20,000 nucleotides of DNA, taken from Takakia lepidozioides (lineage: Eukaryota; Streptophyta; Takakiopsida; Takakiales; Takakiaceae). The position numbers and the translations under genes are program-made. Numbering within the stretch: position 1 is the first letter of the stretch; each line of letters begins with the position of its first letter. The notes under the pieces were generated by a model. It had not been told where the DNA came from. It ran no database searches and was given only the letters and a program-made list of their open reading frames with translations. This document shows positions 1 to 10,600 of this stretch, one piece after another. The DNA lies in the NCBI GenBank assembly GCA_030704615.1, contig JAKLZA010000187.1, positions 1 to 20,000 on the forward strand, in the 5' to 3' direction.

Positions 1-390
1 AGCTGTGTCAAGCTGTGACTGGCTGTGTGAAACTGTGACGGGCTGTGACTGGTGTGAGACTGTGTGTGGTGGTCGGTGCGTGAACTGGCTGTGTGGCTGT
101 GACGGGCTGTGTCGGCTGTGTTGGCTGATTTTGTCTGCTGTGACGACTGTGACGGGCTGTGTTGGCTGTGTTGGCTGAGGACGACTGTGACGGGCTGTGT
201 TGTTGAGCTGTGTGCGTTGGGCGGGTGTGTCGGCTGTGTCTGCTGTGATGACTGTGACGGGCGGTCTGTGTTGGCTGTTGTTGGCTGTTGTCGGCTGTGA
301 TGATTGTGACGACTGTGACGGGAGGGTTGGGCTGTGTCGGCACTGTGTCTGCTGTGACGACTGTGACGGCTTGTGACGGGATGTGTAACC
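1..390. repeat. Minisatellite of 9-10 bp CTGTGACGG-like units
   Basis: The stretch is built from degenerate units such as CTGTGACGG, CTGTGTTGG, CTGTGTCGG and CTGTGACGA, mostly 9 bp with some 10-bp or broken units. Open frames occur on both strands, but they encode only monotonous peptides (Thr-Ala-Arg-His-Ser on one strand, Cys-Asp/Cys-Trp on the other), as expected of a short tandem repeat. No gene is supported. The array probably continues to the left of the window. Confidence 0.9.
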
Positions 391-544
391 CCCTCTACAG
401 TGCGCTGCTGTCACCCCTAAGGCTCCTGTTGGTCTCAGTCTGGTGCAAAAATTAAGGTACCCTACAATCCCGTATAAAGTGTCTAAGTCCCCGACAGTCC
501 TCTAACAGGCTACCTGGACTTAGAGGGACCTAAGCACTAGCTAG
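391..544. other. Unassigned spacer, no gene seen
   Basis: This stretch between the minisatellite and the CTAGTG-rich repeat has no long open frame and no recognisable RNA. It may be part of a retroelement fragment together with the repeat that follows, but nothing in the sequence shows this directly. Confidence 0.4.
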
Positions 545-735
545 GGGGGCGATTGTGTGGACTAGTGACTGCCATAGTGGCAGCATCATAGTGGCAGCCC
601 TAGTGACTGACTAGTTGTAGCCTAGTGGTTGGACTAGTAGCTCGACTAGTGGTGGCTAGTGGTATACTAGTGGTGGTGTGCACATGTGTTGTGTGTGGTT
701 TTGGACAACGATGTAGTTGTGTAGCGATATGTATG
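545..735 (+). repeat. CTAGTG-rich repeat, inverted partner of 19080-19268
   Basis: The segment contains many ACTAGTG/CTAGTGG words and ends with a GTGCACATGTG, a TTTTGGACA and a GTAGCGATATGTATG stretch. Read on the opposite strand, 19080-19268 shows the same order of words, including the start GTGTGGACTAGTGACTGCC. The two copies are therefore inverted relative to each other. The distal copy overlaps the 3' end of a gag-like ORF, so this copy is probably a fragment of the same retroelement family. Similarity stops abruptly near 735. Confidence 0.8.
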
Positions 736-837
736 CGCCACGACAGCTGTCAAGTTATTTTACCACTAGTGTGAAACTAGCTAGGAAATAGCTAGTTTTT
801 ACATATTGACATTTGGGATTGGCCGAGGTTTACTAAT

Positions 838-1090
838 TCATGAGCAGAAACCATGAGCCATGAAGCATGAGCCGCATGAGCCGCATGAGCGGTGAGCCGA
901 AGTCTAAGATACGCGGATTTCATGAGCGGACTCCTCCAAATTGGAAATGCGGCAGATTAAACAAGTATTAAAATAATAGTTTTTTATTTGACCTTGCCGT
1001 TTTGGACGTTCCAGATCATGTAATGCGGCGAAGATATGTCGTCAGTAACAAGTCCGCTCATGGTTTTTTCGATCCGCTCATGGAAATAAG
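838..1090. repeat. ATGAGC / GCTCAT repeat cluster with inverted arms
   Basis: About seven ATGAGC-like words occur at 838-932 (for example CATGAGCCGCATGAGCCG), and two GCTCATGG words follow at 1054-1085. A 12-bp inverted repeat is exact: CATGAGCGGACT at 921-932 and AGTCCGCTCATG at 1051-1062. The same words, in the GCTCATGG orientation, form the right end of both copies of the tandem block (about 16010-16088 and 17755-17826). This suggests a dispersed repeat family or element terminus. Confidence 0.65.
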
Positions 1091-1719
1091 TGACCGTGCA
1101 ACGGGAAATCCAGTATACCACTGCAAAAGGACGTCGCATACTGGCCTGTATAGAGTATTCCGCGGTTTTACATGCCTTAACATTGGAATGAAGCTGACCC
1201 TTTTGCCCGCGATTGAACCAATGGAATCTGCACCAATACAGTCTGCAGTACTTCACAATTCTGTCTTCTTCGGGTATTCGGCGGGAAAGGTTTTGCAACT
1301 GAACTGGGAAATAGGGTCCTGCCGATTAGGGTTTGCACGTGCAAAATTTCGGAGCGTTTGGTGTTGGCGAAGGCCGCCTCTGGGGTACCTACGACGATAC
1401 TTGGAAAGCGGCGCCGCATTTCCTTGTCGGAGGTCGAATGAGGAAAGCAAGTTTTCGGAAAGCAGAAAAACATGAACCCTCCAACATACAAAAATACATG
1501 CACGTGGAAACAATGTGAACGATATAGTAATATCTTAGTTCGAGCAAAACAGGTTACTGGTAGGCAAGACATATGTCGGACCTTTGTGTGGCAGAGTCTG
1601 AGGTACTGGTCAGCACAGTACAGTTCTACTATCCGAAAAGGATGGGCGTACCATTGTATGTGGACCGCAAGCCAAGCTCACTGGTCCCTGGATCCATATT
1701 CAGAAAGAGTGTGAACCTC
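1091..1719. other. Gene-poor spacer, no product recognised
   Basis: Open frames cross this stretch on both strands, including one of about 157 codons on plus (1002-1475). I recognise no domain, splice-site series or homology in them. One degenerate copy of the window's palindrome lies at 1403-1423 (GGAAAGCGGCGCCGCATTTCC). The stretch may hold the far 3' end of the minus-strand transposase-like gene, but I could not trace it past about 1720. Confidence 0.4.
1403..1423. repeat. Isolated degenerate GCGG/CCGC palindrome
   Basis: GGAAAGCGGCGCCGCATTTCC is a near-perfect copy of the palindrome that makes up the arrays at 5671-7283 and 12971-13692, with one base missing from the left arm. It lies outside any array. 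Confidence 0.7.
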
Positions 1720-2022
1720 CTAGGGGCTCAACCCTGGTGCATGTATGAAGTGATGAGTTGTGGAATTACAACGGAGTCTCTTTAGGTACAAGTACAAATG
1801 CTTGCAAGGGCAGTATGACCCCTTGTTCGCCATGATCTGGAAGTCGGGCATGCAATTGCAGTGGGTAATTCTGAAAATGGTGATGGTGTACACCTCATTG
1901 CGAACAGCTGAGCCCGCCGTGGCCATCTGATACACACGCCCGAATCCTGGTGGGGGCACTTCTGTCGAGCTCTGGATTGTACAGTTCATCCGAAGTGCAT
2001 TCCCCATCCTTGTCTCGTTCAC
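1720..2022 (-). CDS. SWIM zinc-finger segment of the MULE-like gene
   Basis: This open segment, read on minus, carries VYTITIFRITHCNCMPDFQ followed by a Gly-Ser-Tyr-Cys-Pro-Cys-Lys-His stretch. The zinc ligands fit the SWIM pattern C-x-C-x(n)-C-x-H at residues 55, 57, 73 and 75 of the segment. SWIM fingers usually sit at the C-terminus of MULE transposases and FAR1/FHY3-type proteins and bind DNA or protein. Here it is the last recognisable module of the broken gene upstream. It is an exon or frame fragment, not a separate gene. Confidence 0.7.
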   Translation of the reverse strand: MNETRMGNALRMNCTIQSSTEVPPPGFGRVYQMATAGSAVRNEVYTITIFRITHCNCMPDFQIMANKGSYCPCKHLYLYLKRLRCNSTTHHFIHAPGLSP

Positions 2023-2161
2023 TTTTGAGGGAGGGTCGCGCCTCTTCGGTTTCCCCCAACTTGTGTGTAGGATGCTTTAGAGCTGTCGTGTCCCATTGTT
2101 CTTGCTCTCACAGGGTCGGTGGTGGTGGAGGCTGTGGAAGCGGAAATGGTTGTCTGGGACG

Positions 2162-2503
2162 TCAGTGCGCTGCACCATCCGAAATCCTGCGGGGCGTAAG
2201 GGCGTCGGTCTCAACCTGACTCAGATCGCAGCCTGGTTCCACCGGCCACACCGGGGGAGCCTCTGGCATTGTTTGTATGCCGTACTTGGGCTTTCCATAC
2301 ACGCAAGTCATAATGTCGTGCCTGCAGAACCAGAACTGGGTGTTGTTTTTCGCCTCCGCAAAACTTTGCATGGACAATCTTCCTGTAAAAGTAGGAGAGG
2401 GACAGCCCCATCTGGATTCCTCCTTATCATCTCTAAACAACGTTGTCGTGTATCCACACGAATTGCGGAACACCTTCCTCGAAACGACGGCTTGTGCGAG
2501 CAA
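2162..2503 (-). CDS. C-terminal linker segment of the MULE-like gene
   Basis: This open segment (113 codons, minus) contains NNTQFWFCRHDIMTCVYGK and then APPVWPVEPG followed by a short acidic stretch. It lies between the catalytic Glu block and the SWIM block. The pattern of aromatic residues, FCR, a single TC and a PPVWPV motif looks like a conserved part of the same protein. I assign no function to it. It is a frame fragment of the broken gene. Confidence 0.5.
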   Translation of the reverse strand: MLAQAVVSRKVFRNSCGYTTTLFRDDKEESRWGCPSPTFTGRLSMQSFAEAKNNTQFWFCRHDIMTCVYGKPKYGIQTMPEAPPVWPVEPGCDLSQVETDALTPRRISDGAAH

Positions 2504-5037
2504 TTCTCACTGTGATGCAGACACAGTCGTCTCCACAATGGCTTGGCCATACTGCATAACAGCGGGCGGAATGTGGGGCAAGGGACGGTGGCGGATGGGA
2601 ATTTGTTGCACGAAATCCCCGGTTGAAGGCGACGGCGATCTGGAATTTCTTGGGCTTCCACTGCTGGAAGACACATTGTGCGGCAACATGACGGGACATC
2701 GAGGTGCTGTCCGAATGTTCATGTCGGATCTCCAGGAATTCTCTTCGCACCCGGGTTCCTCGTTCAATCCTCCGCCTGACACGGGCGAGTCCGGATGTCC
2801 CCCTTCTAGGTGTTCACCTCTGCGGTGCAGAGGCGTCCCTTTGATCTTCTCTCCGCTATGGGTAGTCCCATTCCTCCCTGTCCGGCCCAAAGCCCCATTG
2901 TTTGCCGCTCAGGAACTTGTAGTACGGGCTTGCTGCATGATTGCTCTGTCGATGTCCTCCGTTGTGGCCGTGACTACGTCCACCAGATGTGCGGCAGAAG
3001 ACGCTCGCCAGGAGGAGTGGACCGATTCTGCCATATTCGTGTTCGGCATGTCCGTGTCGGAATCCAAGCACCGCTCCTAGAAGGACACAAACAATGGTGA
3101 GGGACCAATCGAAATGTCCGTAACAGAAAGACAAATGAACGAAATTGACAGCAGCCTACCTCCCGCATGTACTGTCCGAACTTCGATACCGAAAATGCCA
3201 CCCACCCCACCCAGCTGTGCAATGCTCCAGATTGGTTGTCTCCACTGCACCTGACGTGTTCCACCAAGCCTCGATGATAGCAAACTTAACCTCCGCGTCA
3301 TCAAATGTGGTGCATCCTTCCACGCCGTACAAAGGACACGGTGTTCAGCCTGGAATGAGCTAGCAACAAATTGGTAGTGTAGTGGGATAGACTCTGCATC
3401 CAATGGAATCCACAGGATCTCTCTTTCCCCTCCATTGGAACATTGGGGTCCTCACCGTACACACCGCCGCACCGCTGCCCAGTTGGCCTGAGCGTTGTCT
3501 GCCATGAATCCCCTGAAATTGGGCTCTGGCAATCCCGCCCTTGCCATCTGCTCGTTTATGCCCTCCCACAGATGCATCTCGGACTGTGTGTCCTCCCTTT
3601 CATCTCGCAGATTGCAATCGTCATGAGCCTCTTGGAGTGATAGTCATAAACATGCGCACCCATAGTCACCCACTGATGGTTTGTAATTCGCTTGATGTGA
3701 TCAAACATCACCCAAGCATTCGACAAGTTTCCAGTTGTCATGCGAGTGACCAAGTCGACTCCACTCCCAGGCCCACACGTCGACATTTTGAAAATGTAAC
3801 AACGATCGGATTCGCTGCCTTGCCCTGGAAACTGCTACCTTGGATGTAGTCATATCCAGTCATTCGTTTTCACCTCCAGGATTGAGTACATGTCCGACCC
3901 CCTGCCGAACTCCTGCTTGCAAGATACGATGTGATTCCGCACATTCGGACTACAAACGTGCGAGACGGACTCCAAGAGGTCACGCATCTCGTCTTCGGTC
4001 AAGGGCTCTCGGTCGGAACCATCTTCAGACATGATTTTGCCAAGAGCAATCTTGTGAGCTGCCTTCAGCTGAATCTGCTTTGGTCTGGCTCCGGGCTTCA
4101 ATTTCACCTCCTCTCTTTTATGATGTCGTGTGCTTCCTGCACAGCCTCACGCATGTTGCCTCTCGCCAAGGGGTGGCAGTGGACCCCAACGTGTATGCAA
4201 GCTCTAGTCAAGTCCGGGAGCAAATGGATAACGTAGTATTGCTTGGCTCTGCACATGGACATGCACGTCGGTGGTTCTTTGCAATGTGCACACTTGAAAG
4301 AACCCGCAGGAGCTTGGCTGGAGACAATGAATGGATGATGCGTTGTGCCAGTCCAATCCGTCTCGTTTCTCCCGCCCTCCTTGGAGAGAAAGTGGAAGCA
4401 GGTGGGATTGAGGCACCTCAGCTTCCCCGCACAGAGGACATATCGTACACGAACACCATCAGCAATTTTCGTGCTACTGGTCTTCGTCACACACCAGGGG
4501 TGTCCGTCATGCTTTTGATCCATGTCTGTTAACATCCCGGAGGCTTGTTTGACGAAGAAACAGGTGGAAACTCGAAGATGACATTGCCATCGACTTTGGG
4601 AGGCAGAACGTTACCTTTCTGACTGGGAATTTGGCATAGTCGAGAGCAGCCAGCTCGGAGCGAGAACCATCGAGGTGATGTTGTCGTAGGAGCTGCACAA
4701 TGGACCGGGTTGGAGTTATGCTCGAGGGCACATGCGTAGCACCTACAGAGACGTCCATGCCGGATTTGAACGACCGTGTGGAGGACATGGGTACCTCAAT
4801 GCAATCATCTTCCGTGTCGGAAATGTCGAATACGTCCACACGAGAAGCTATGGAGGGTCTTGACGGTCCAGGTCGGGAATGATTATCGTTGCATACCTCT
4901 CTGTGGCAGTGGCCGCCTCTCGGTTCCGGACTCCTTTGTGGATGGTGTGGGCAGCGACTGATTCGGAAAGGAATGGGCATTCCCACGCTCGGTACAGGAT
5001 GGTGTCTGACGGGGGAACGTGCCATTCGATTCCGCAA

Positions 5038-5670
5038 CCTCCGTCGTTACCTAGCACGACAATGGTCTCGTCAACCTGTCCAGGAACATCCTTCTTTCTT
5101 CTTCCAAATAAACTGTGCCGGTTTGAGCTTGAATTTGGAACAAAGGTAAGTTTCAGTCACTCTTGCAAAGTCCTCCCTCGTTTGGGATCCAGGCTCTCCC
5201 AAGTTGCGGAGGACAGCAAACTATAGCGTAGGAATTCGGAGCCATCGAACACCGCACGAGTTGGCAAGTGCGAGGTTCAGTATAGCGACAGACCAAGGCT
5301 CACAGGCACCATCTAAGTGGATCTGCGGAGTCCATCGACAAGATTGGAGTCGCACATTGAAGTGGAAAGTATTGTTTCAAGCTACATGCATGAAGGTGGG
5401 AGGTTTGATTCCATAGCCAGTGAGTATGGACAATGATGGCCGATTCGGCGACAAATAACATCTCCTGACATTTCCCTGAGGGTGGATCCAGCAGTATTCT
5501 CGGTGCAGACAGGAACGTTCGCACTGACAAGTGCCAGGACTGCTGGTTAAAACGGTCAGACAACCAAGTTGTGCTCATCAAGACTGGCCGCAATTGTGTT
5601 TGTTTCGGAACAATCAACCCATTGAGTTCCAGATTTCCCGTCCCCGAGTGATTTCTTTCGATTGCTGGTG
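5038..5670. other. 5' flank of the MULE-like gene, no gene supported
   Basis: Open frames of about 130 codons on minus and 115 on plus overlap here, but none shows a recognisable domain. A good plus-strand donor-like site (AAAG|GTAAGT at 5142-5151) is present without a convincing exon. The stretch may hold the first exon or promoter of the minus gene. It borders the palindromic satellite on its right. Confidence 0.35.
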
Positions 5671-7283
5671 GACGGAAATACGGCGCCGCATTTCCGTATT
5701 GCATCTTGGGTCATGCACCAGAGCGACGGAAATGCGGCACCGAGTTTCCGTCCGGGGGAAACCTTTATACTCTCCAGAACGGAAATGCGGTAACGCATTT
5801 CCATCCAGCAAGCACGGTAATGTGAAGGTCGAACGGAAATGCGGTACCGCATTTCCGTTCTGATTGAGATTTATGAACAACGGGAACAGAAATGCGGCAA
5901 GCCGCATTTCCGTCCGAGTTGCACTTTTCGACATTCAGAACGGAAAAGCGCCGCCGCATTTCCATTTTGTATCTGATGCATGGAGCTGAGGATTGAAATG
6001 CTGCAGCACATTTCCGTCCTTAAAAAGACATTCATACTCTCCAGAACGGAAATGCGGTACCGCATTTTCATTCAACAAGCACGGTATGTGAAGGTGGAAC
6101 GGAAATGCGGTAACCGCATTTCCGTTCTGATTGAGATTTACGAACAACGGAACAGAAATGCGGCACCGCATTTCCGTCCGAGTCGCACTTTTCGACATTC
6201 CAGAAGGAATGCGGCGCCGCATTTCCATTTTGTATCTGATGCCTGGAGCGAGTAAGATTCCGACAGCTTCATACAGCGTAATTCCGACCGCTTGAGACAT
6301 TCATACTATCCAGAACGGAAATGCGGCAACGCATTTCCGTTCTGACTGAAAATCGTGAACCATCTGAACTAAAATGCTGCACCGTATTTCCAACCTCCGA
6401 GTCGCACCTACCACATTCCAGAACGGAAATGCGGGAACCGCATTTCCGTTCTGACTGAAAATCGTGAACCGTCGGAACTGAAATGCGGCAAACGCATTTC
6501 CATCCGAGTCTCACCTCCCAACATTCCAGAACGGAATGTTTTAGATTCAAAAGGGAAAAATGCGGCACCGCATTTCCGTTCTGATGAAATATCCTGAAAC
6601 CACCACTCGGAACTGAAATTGCGGTACCGCATTTCCGTTGGAGTCCCAACTTCCGACATTCCAAAACGGAAATGCGCGCCGCATTTCCGTTTTGTATGTT
6701 AGGCATGGAGCTGTGGAACGAAAATGCGCACGGCATTCCGCCAGCGTCAGACGTTAATCCTCTACAGAACGAAATGCGGTACCGCATTTCCATTCTGACT
6801 GAAAATCGTGCGCACGGGAACAGAAATCAATCCGGCACCGCATTTCCGTTCGAGTCGCAACCTTCCGACATTCTAGAACGGAAATGCGGCGACCGCATTT
6901 CCGTTTTGTATATTGGGCCTGGAGCTGTGCTACAATGTGTAGCCGCATTTCCATCCATGTGAGACCTTCAAACTTTCCGGACCGGAAATGCGGCACCGCA
7001 TTTCTGTCCAGTGATAGACCTCTATACTTTCCCGAACGGAAATTGGCACGGCATTTCTTCACATCTAACGGATTGAAGTGGGAACGGAAATGCGGTACAA
7101 CCCGCATTTCTTTCCCATGAAATCAGAACCACGGGAACTGAAAATGTGGTGCCTCATTCCGTCCAATCGCAACCTTTCGACATTCCAGAACGGAAATGCG
7201 GCGCCGCATTTTCTTCCAACAAGTACGGATGTGTAGCTTCGTGATGGTACTTAACGGAAATGCGGCGCCGCATTCGCATTTTC
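5671..7283. repeat. Palindromic satellite A, about 53-bp spacing, with higher-order structure
   Basis: About 29 copies, intact or degenerate, of a palindrome with core AAATGCGG-NN-CCGCATTT follow each other at mostly 50-57 bp spacing. Starts lie near 5672, 5725, 5774, 5831, 5881, 5936, 5990, 6043, 6095, 6146, 6200, 6310, 6365 and onward to 7252. The copy at 5831-5860 is a perfect 30-bp palindrome. The two central bases vary (TA, CG, CA, TG). Spacers are repeated too: the five-unit block starting near 5831 recurs near 6094, a period of about 263 bp, and a two-unit block recurs at about 6310 and 6419. This is a satellite with higher-order repeats, not scattered insertions. The function is unknown. 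Confidence 0.92.
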
Positions 7284-7626
7284 GCTCCAACTCATCAGAC
7301 GCTGGGACGGAAATGCCTTGAAATGTGAACACGTGGAGCAACGGAATTGCTGCACATGTCGGCACTCTATCTGACTGAAGGGGCATGAGGCGGCGCGGCC
7401 TGACCGTTGGATAATGATGTTTGTTTTTCGGACGGCAGGCGTACCCTGAACGATTCGAATTTCGTAATGACGCAAACTCCACGAGGAGACACTTTCGTCC
7501 AACCCTTTCGAACCCAAGTGGTGCATCACCGCCGTTTCATCTACTTTTGTCGTGTCTCCTCAGTCACCCCTCTCGCGCCCTTTCCATCTGCACTCTTTGC
7601 CCCTTTTCCCTCTCTCTGTTCTTCTT
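7284..7626 (+). promoter_or_regulatory. Upstream region of the ParB-methyltransferase gene
   Basis: The stretch separates satellite A from the first ATG of the methyltransferase gene. The last 65 bases or so are strongly pyrimidine-rich (for example CCCCTTTTCCCTCTCTCTG), as often seen in plant 5' UTRs. I see no clear TATA box, and open frames here carry no domain. Its role as promoter and leader is inferred from position only. Confidence 0.4.
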
Positions 7627-10600
7627 ATGCTCGAACCTGAGAGGGGGGGAGTTCGTGCACCAGACAGGAGACCTCGTCGCAAGCTCCGGAAATTATACTT
7701 CGGACGTAGGCCAATGCCGAAGGGGAGGAAGCAGATGCGTCTACAGGAGGAGATTGCCATCTCCGAGCAGCAGGCCACTCAGGCAACCCAGCCACCAGTG
7801 AGAGCTCCATGCGATCGGGCTGCGCGCAGCTGATCGAGCACCGAACCCCCCATTTTGCTTCTGTAATTCTTAGACTGAATGCTAGGAGACTTGAATGCAG
7901 AACATGTTTGCATGCCTAACAGGAAAGGTGGACGTGCTGGAGGGATCGCAGGAATCCGAAGAGCCGCAGGAAGAGTCCGAGGAGCTAGCTGCAGCACGTA
8001 CACCCACCCGATCCCCGAGCGCGGGTATTCCTGCCGGGCCTAGCCCTCTGCGATTCAAAGACGCGTCTTCGAAGGGCAAGTTCAAAGTCCCAGAGATCGA
8101 CTCGCGTTCTTCGGTCATGGAGAATCGCCAGCAGGGGTCGGGCCCTTCTCCAGCAAAGTCGAAGAAGAAGCAGCCCGTCCCTCTACTGGCTTCTGAACCG
8201 GCTCAGGCCGATTCACCCCCCCCAACGCGAATGAAGCAGCAGGGTAGAAGACAGATTCAATTGCAGCAGACACCTTCACCTGCAAGGATGAGGAAGCAGA
8301 AGGCAATCAGGGCGACGGGCGAACAATCTCCCGCAAAACCGCTTCCACGAGCTGAAGCTCAGTTCCTGGAGGATTTCCCGCCTGCAGATGTTGGGGCCGA
8401 CTCTGCTGCAGCGAAGGCAATGGGATCGACCGTTGATCTCGATTTGGTACCGGAGGAGGGTGCTGCCGCTCAACGTTCGCAGCAAGACCTCACCACCGAT
8501 GAGCAAGCAGGCCCGGAGGAGGCCTCTGCAATGGCAGAATTGCCCGCAGACAGGCCCCAGAGTGCAGCTCCAGTTGAGGATGCTCCAGCTGCTCAGCCAC
8601 TACCGGCACCTACAGACATGTCTCCGGAGGATTTCAAAAGTGCAGCGGATAAAATGTTGGAGGAGACACACAGTAGCATTGGCAGAGTTCTGGGCAGCAG
8701 GGTATTCCAGCGGACTCTTCGAATCCCACTCTGTCGCATGGTCTCCCTTCCCATCGTCAGGCAGGCCCTTCCCGGAGATGTGGATAAGCTCAAGTTCGCA
8801 TTTCGAGAAGGGTACCGTCTGGGATCGGCAGCGTTTTACGTTTCCATTGAGAATGAGGACGGCGAAACTCGTGGACCCACTGCCGATGAATTGTCAACGT
8901 GGGATACCCACTGGCACACTCGCAACACGAATTCGAGGCGACGCTGAAGGGTGATCCGACTTCGGCCATATGTCGGGTAAAATGTTCTTTGTGTGGGACG
9001 GGAATCACCGACTTCTCGCCTGGTGGGAGTACATCAAGCAGAACCATGCCAAGCACATTGGCTGGCATTACATGGTGGAGTGTGTCATCCTCAAGGTGAA
9101 GGCGGCAGACTCCTCCCTGCTCAAGAATGCCATGGCGGACCTCAACTCGTAAGATACTCATACCCTCCCTAGCACGTTCGAAATGCGGTGCCGCATTTCG
9201 GTTTCCATTCTGGTTTGTTTCCGTGCTTCCGTGTACTGAACTGGAGAGTGTGCCTTGCAGGGTCACTGAGAATGCGTACGTGCATACCCACATGGCACAT
9301 ATGCTGTACAGGGTGAGGAAAACTGGTCTCACTGATCCGCAGATGTTTGCGGAAATGCTGGAGCCCGAGCTCATTCAGAAAGCCGTTGCAAAAACAGACC
9401 GGACATGGTATCGTCTCACTATGGATGGAATGGTGGAGGTGATATACGAAGTAAGTCGTCCTCCAATTTCCCTCTGCTCATCCTTCCCCAATTTTCAGTA
9501 ATGTTTCCACATGAATCGAATGTAACGCTTCTGCATGTTTTTGTTGGCAGTCAAACATCAAGCTGGATTTGGCCCATGCCAAACGCTTCTTCATGGAAAG
9601 TGAGGGGCAGGTCAAAACGTTGCAGTCATTGACTGAGCACTTGAAGGAAGCCGGTGTCAAGTCCAGAACCAAATACAAGTCAAAGCTTGTGAAGCTGGTG
9701 GCAATTGCAGATCCGGCACTTGGAAAGGACTTCATCCCCGAGATTGCAAAACACTATTCTCGGGCCATGCAGCCGACCATGCAATTGGAGAAACTGCATC
9801 ACCTCTCAACGGCATGTGTGGAGGCGAAAGAGAAGGTGAGGTTTCAATGCACTGAAGTTCCTTCCTAGCAATAGCCACTCTCTTCCAGCTCCTGACATTG
9901 GATCGGAAATGGCAGACACGGTGGCTGTCGATCTGGAATGCATCCGAGAGCATAAGGACAATGTGGTCTTTTCCACTCGAAGTTTCCGACCCTGCAGTGG
10001 ATGTGTGGCTCAACCGTATGACTTGGTGGTTCCAGGTAATTCAAGGTACTTCCCCAGATTTGCTTTTCTGACATGAATTCCCTGAACTGCTACGTGACAA
10101 TGCATTTGGGAATCGCAGGTAATGTCGAATGCGAAGGAGCAAGTCGTAATGCACACAAATTCGTTCGGCTTGTACGTCAAATGGGATGGAACACAGACAT
10201 TGGAAGACTACGTGACACGTTTCAGATGTGCGTACAAGGACAACCTTTTCGCCAGAGAGCTACAGACAGCAAGAAGGAGCGTGGAGTTTACACATCAGGA
10301 GGGAGCGGGGAAAGCTGCAATGCGAATTGTTTACAGGTGAAGCACAGCTGCCCTTGTATGCGAAGCCTGGTTACGAGGTTTGTCTCGGAAATGCGGCACC
10401 GCATTCGCATTTTATGTTTTCGGTGGCACTCTGCAGTAGGTTGGTCTCAACTTTTGCTCACGCATGCTGACTGCCTTGCAGGTATATGAAATACGTGCTC
10501 CTTCAGACAGGGGCCCTGGCTCAAGAGCCCCCGTTCTTCATGGCTTGGACCGTGGCGGGCCCAAGCTGTGTCTACACACCCGAGATGCAGAAACAATGGC

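Larger units (their letters stand above)
1720..5037 (-). pseudogene. MULE-like transposase relic (Zn cluster, DDE core, SWIM finger)
   Basis: Motifs follow the order of Mutator-like (MULE) transposases when read on minus. First comes a Cys-rich module at 4104-4535 (RC-x4-C, then C-x2-C-x5-C-x3-C, with NETDWTG between). Then AWVMFDHIKR with the first Asp at 3700-3702, GFMADNAQANW with the second Asp at 3497-3499, CGFHW (C-x2-H) at 3403-3414, and TNMAESVHSSW with Glu at 3026-3028. A SWIM finger (C-N-C-x15-C-K-H) lies at 1798-1860. An 83-nt GT-AG intron fits at 3077-3159, joining MRE to ERCLD. The frame changes at least six times by single bases (near 4540, 4108, 3785, 3615, 3475, 3190), with protein-like sequence on each side. 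Motif order is seen; MULE membership follows from it; the function and the ends of the gene are inferred. It is either a decayed transposon gene or a real gene hit by sequence errors. Confidence 0.65.

Noticed and set aside
109-300. Cys-rich open frame (CCDDCDGLCWLCW) as a small secreted protein
   Set aside because: It is a translation of the 9-bp minisatellite, and the opposite strand is equally open.
2277-3080. 267-codon open frame on plus
   Set aside because: It is antisense to the DDE/Glu block of the MULE-like gene and has no motif of its own.
5142-5151. Perfect plus-strand splice donor AAAG|GTAAGT
   Set aside because: The upstream plus frame has no domain and lies antisense to the MULE-like gene; no partner acceptor and exon could be supported.
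5556-7107. Many open frames rich in MRYRISV / GNAAPHFR on both strands
   Set aside because: They are translations of the palindromic repeat in different frames and not genes.
5671-7283. Regular short repeats with similar-sized spacers, like a CRISPR array
   Set aside because: The spacers are themselves repeated in a higher-order pattern, the repeats are fully palindromic and variable, no cas gene is present, and the surroundings are eukaryotic.
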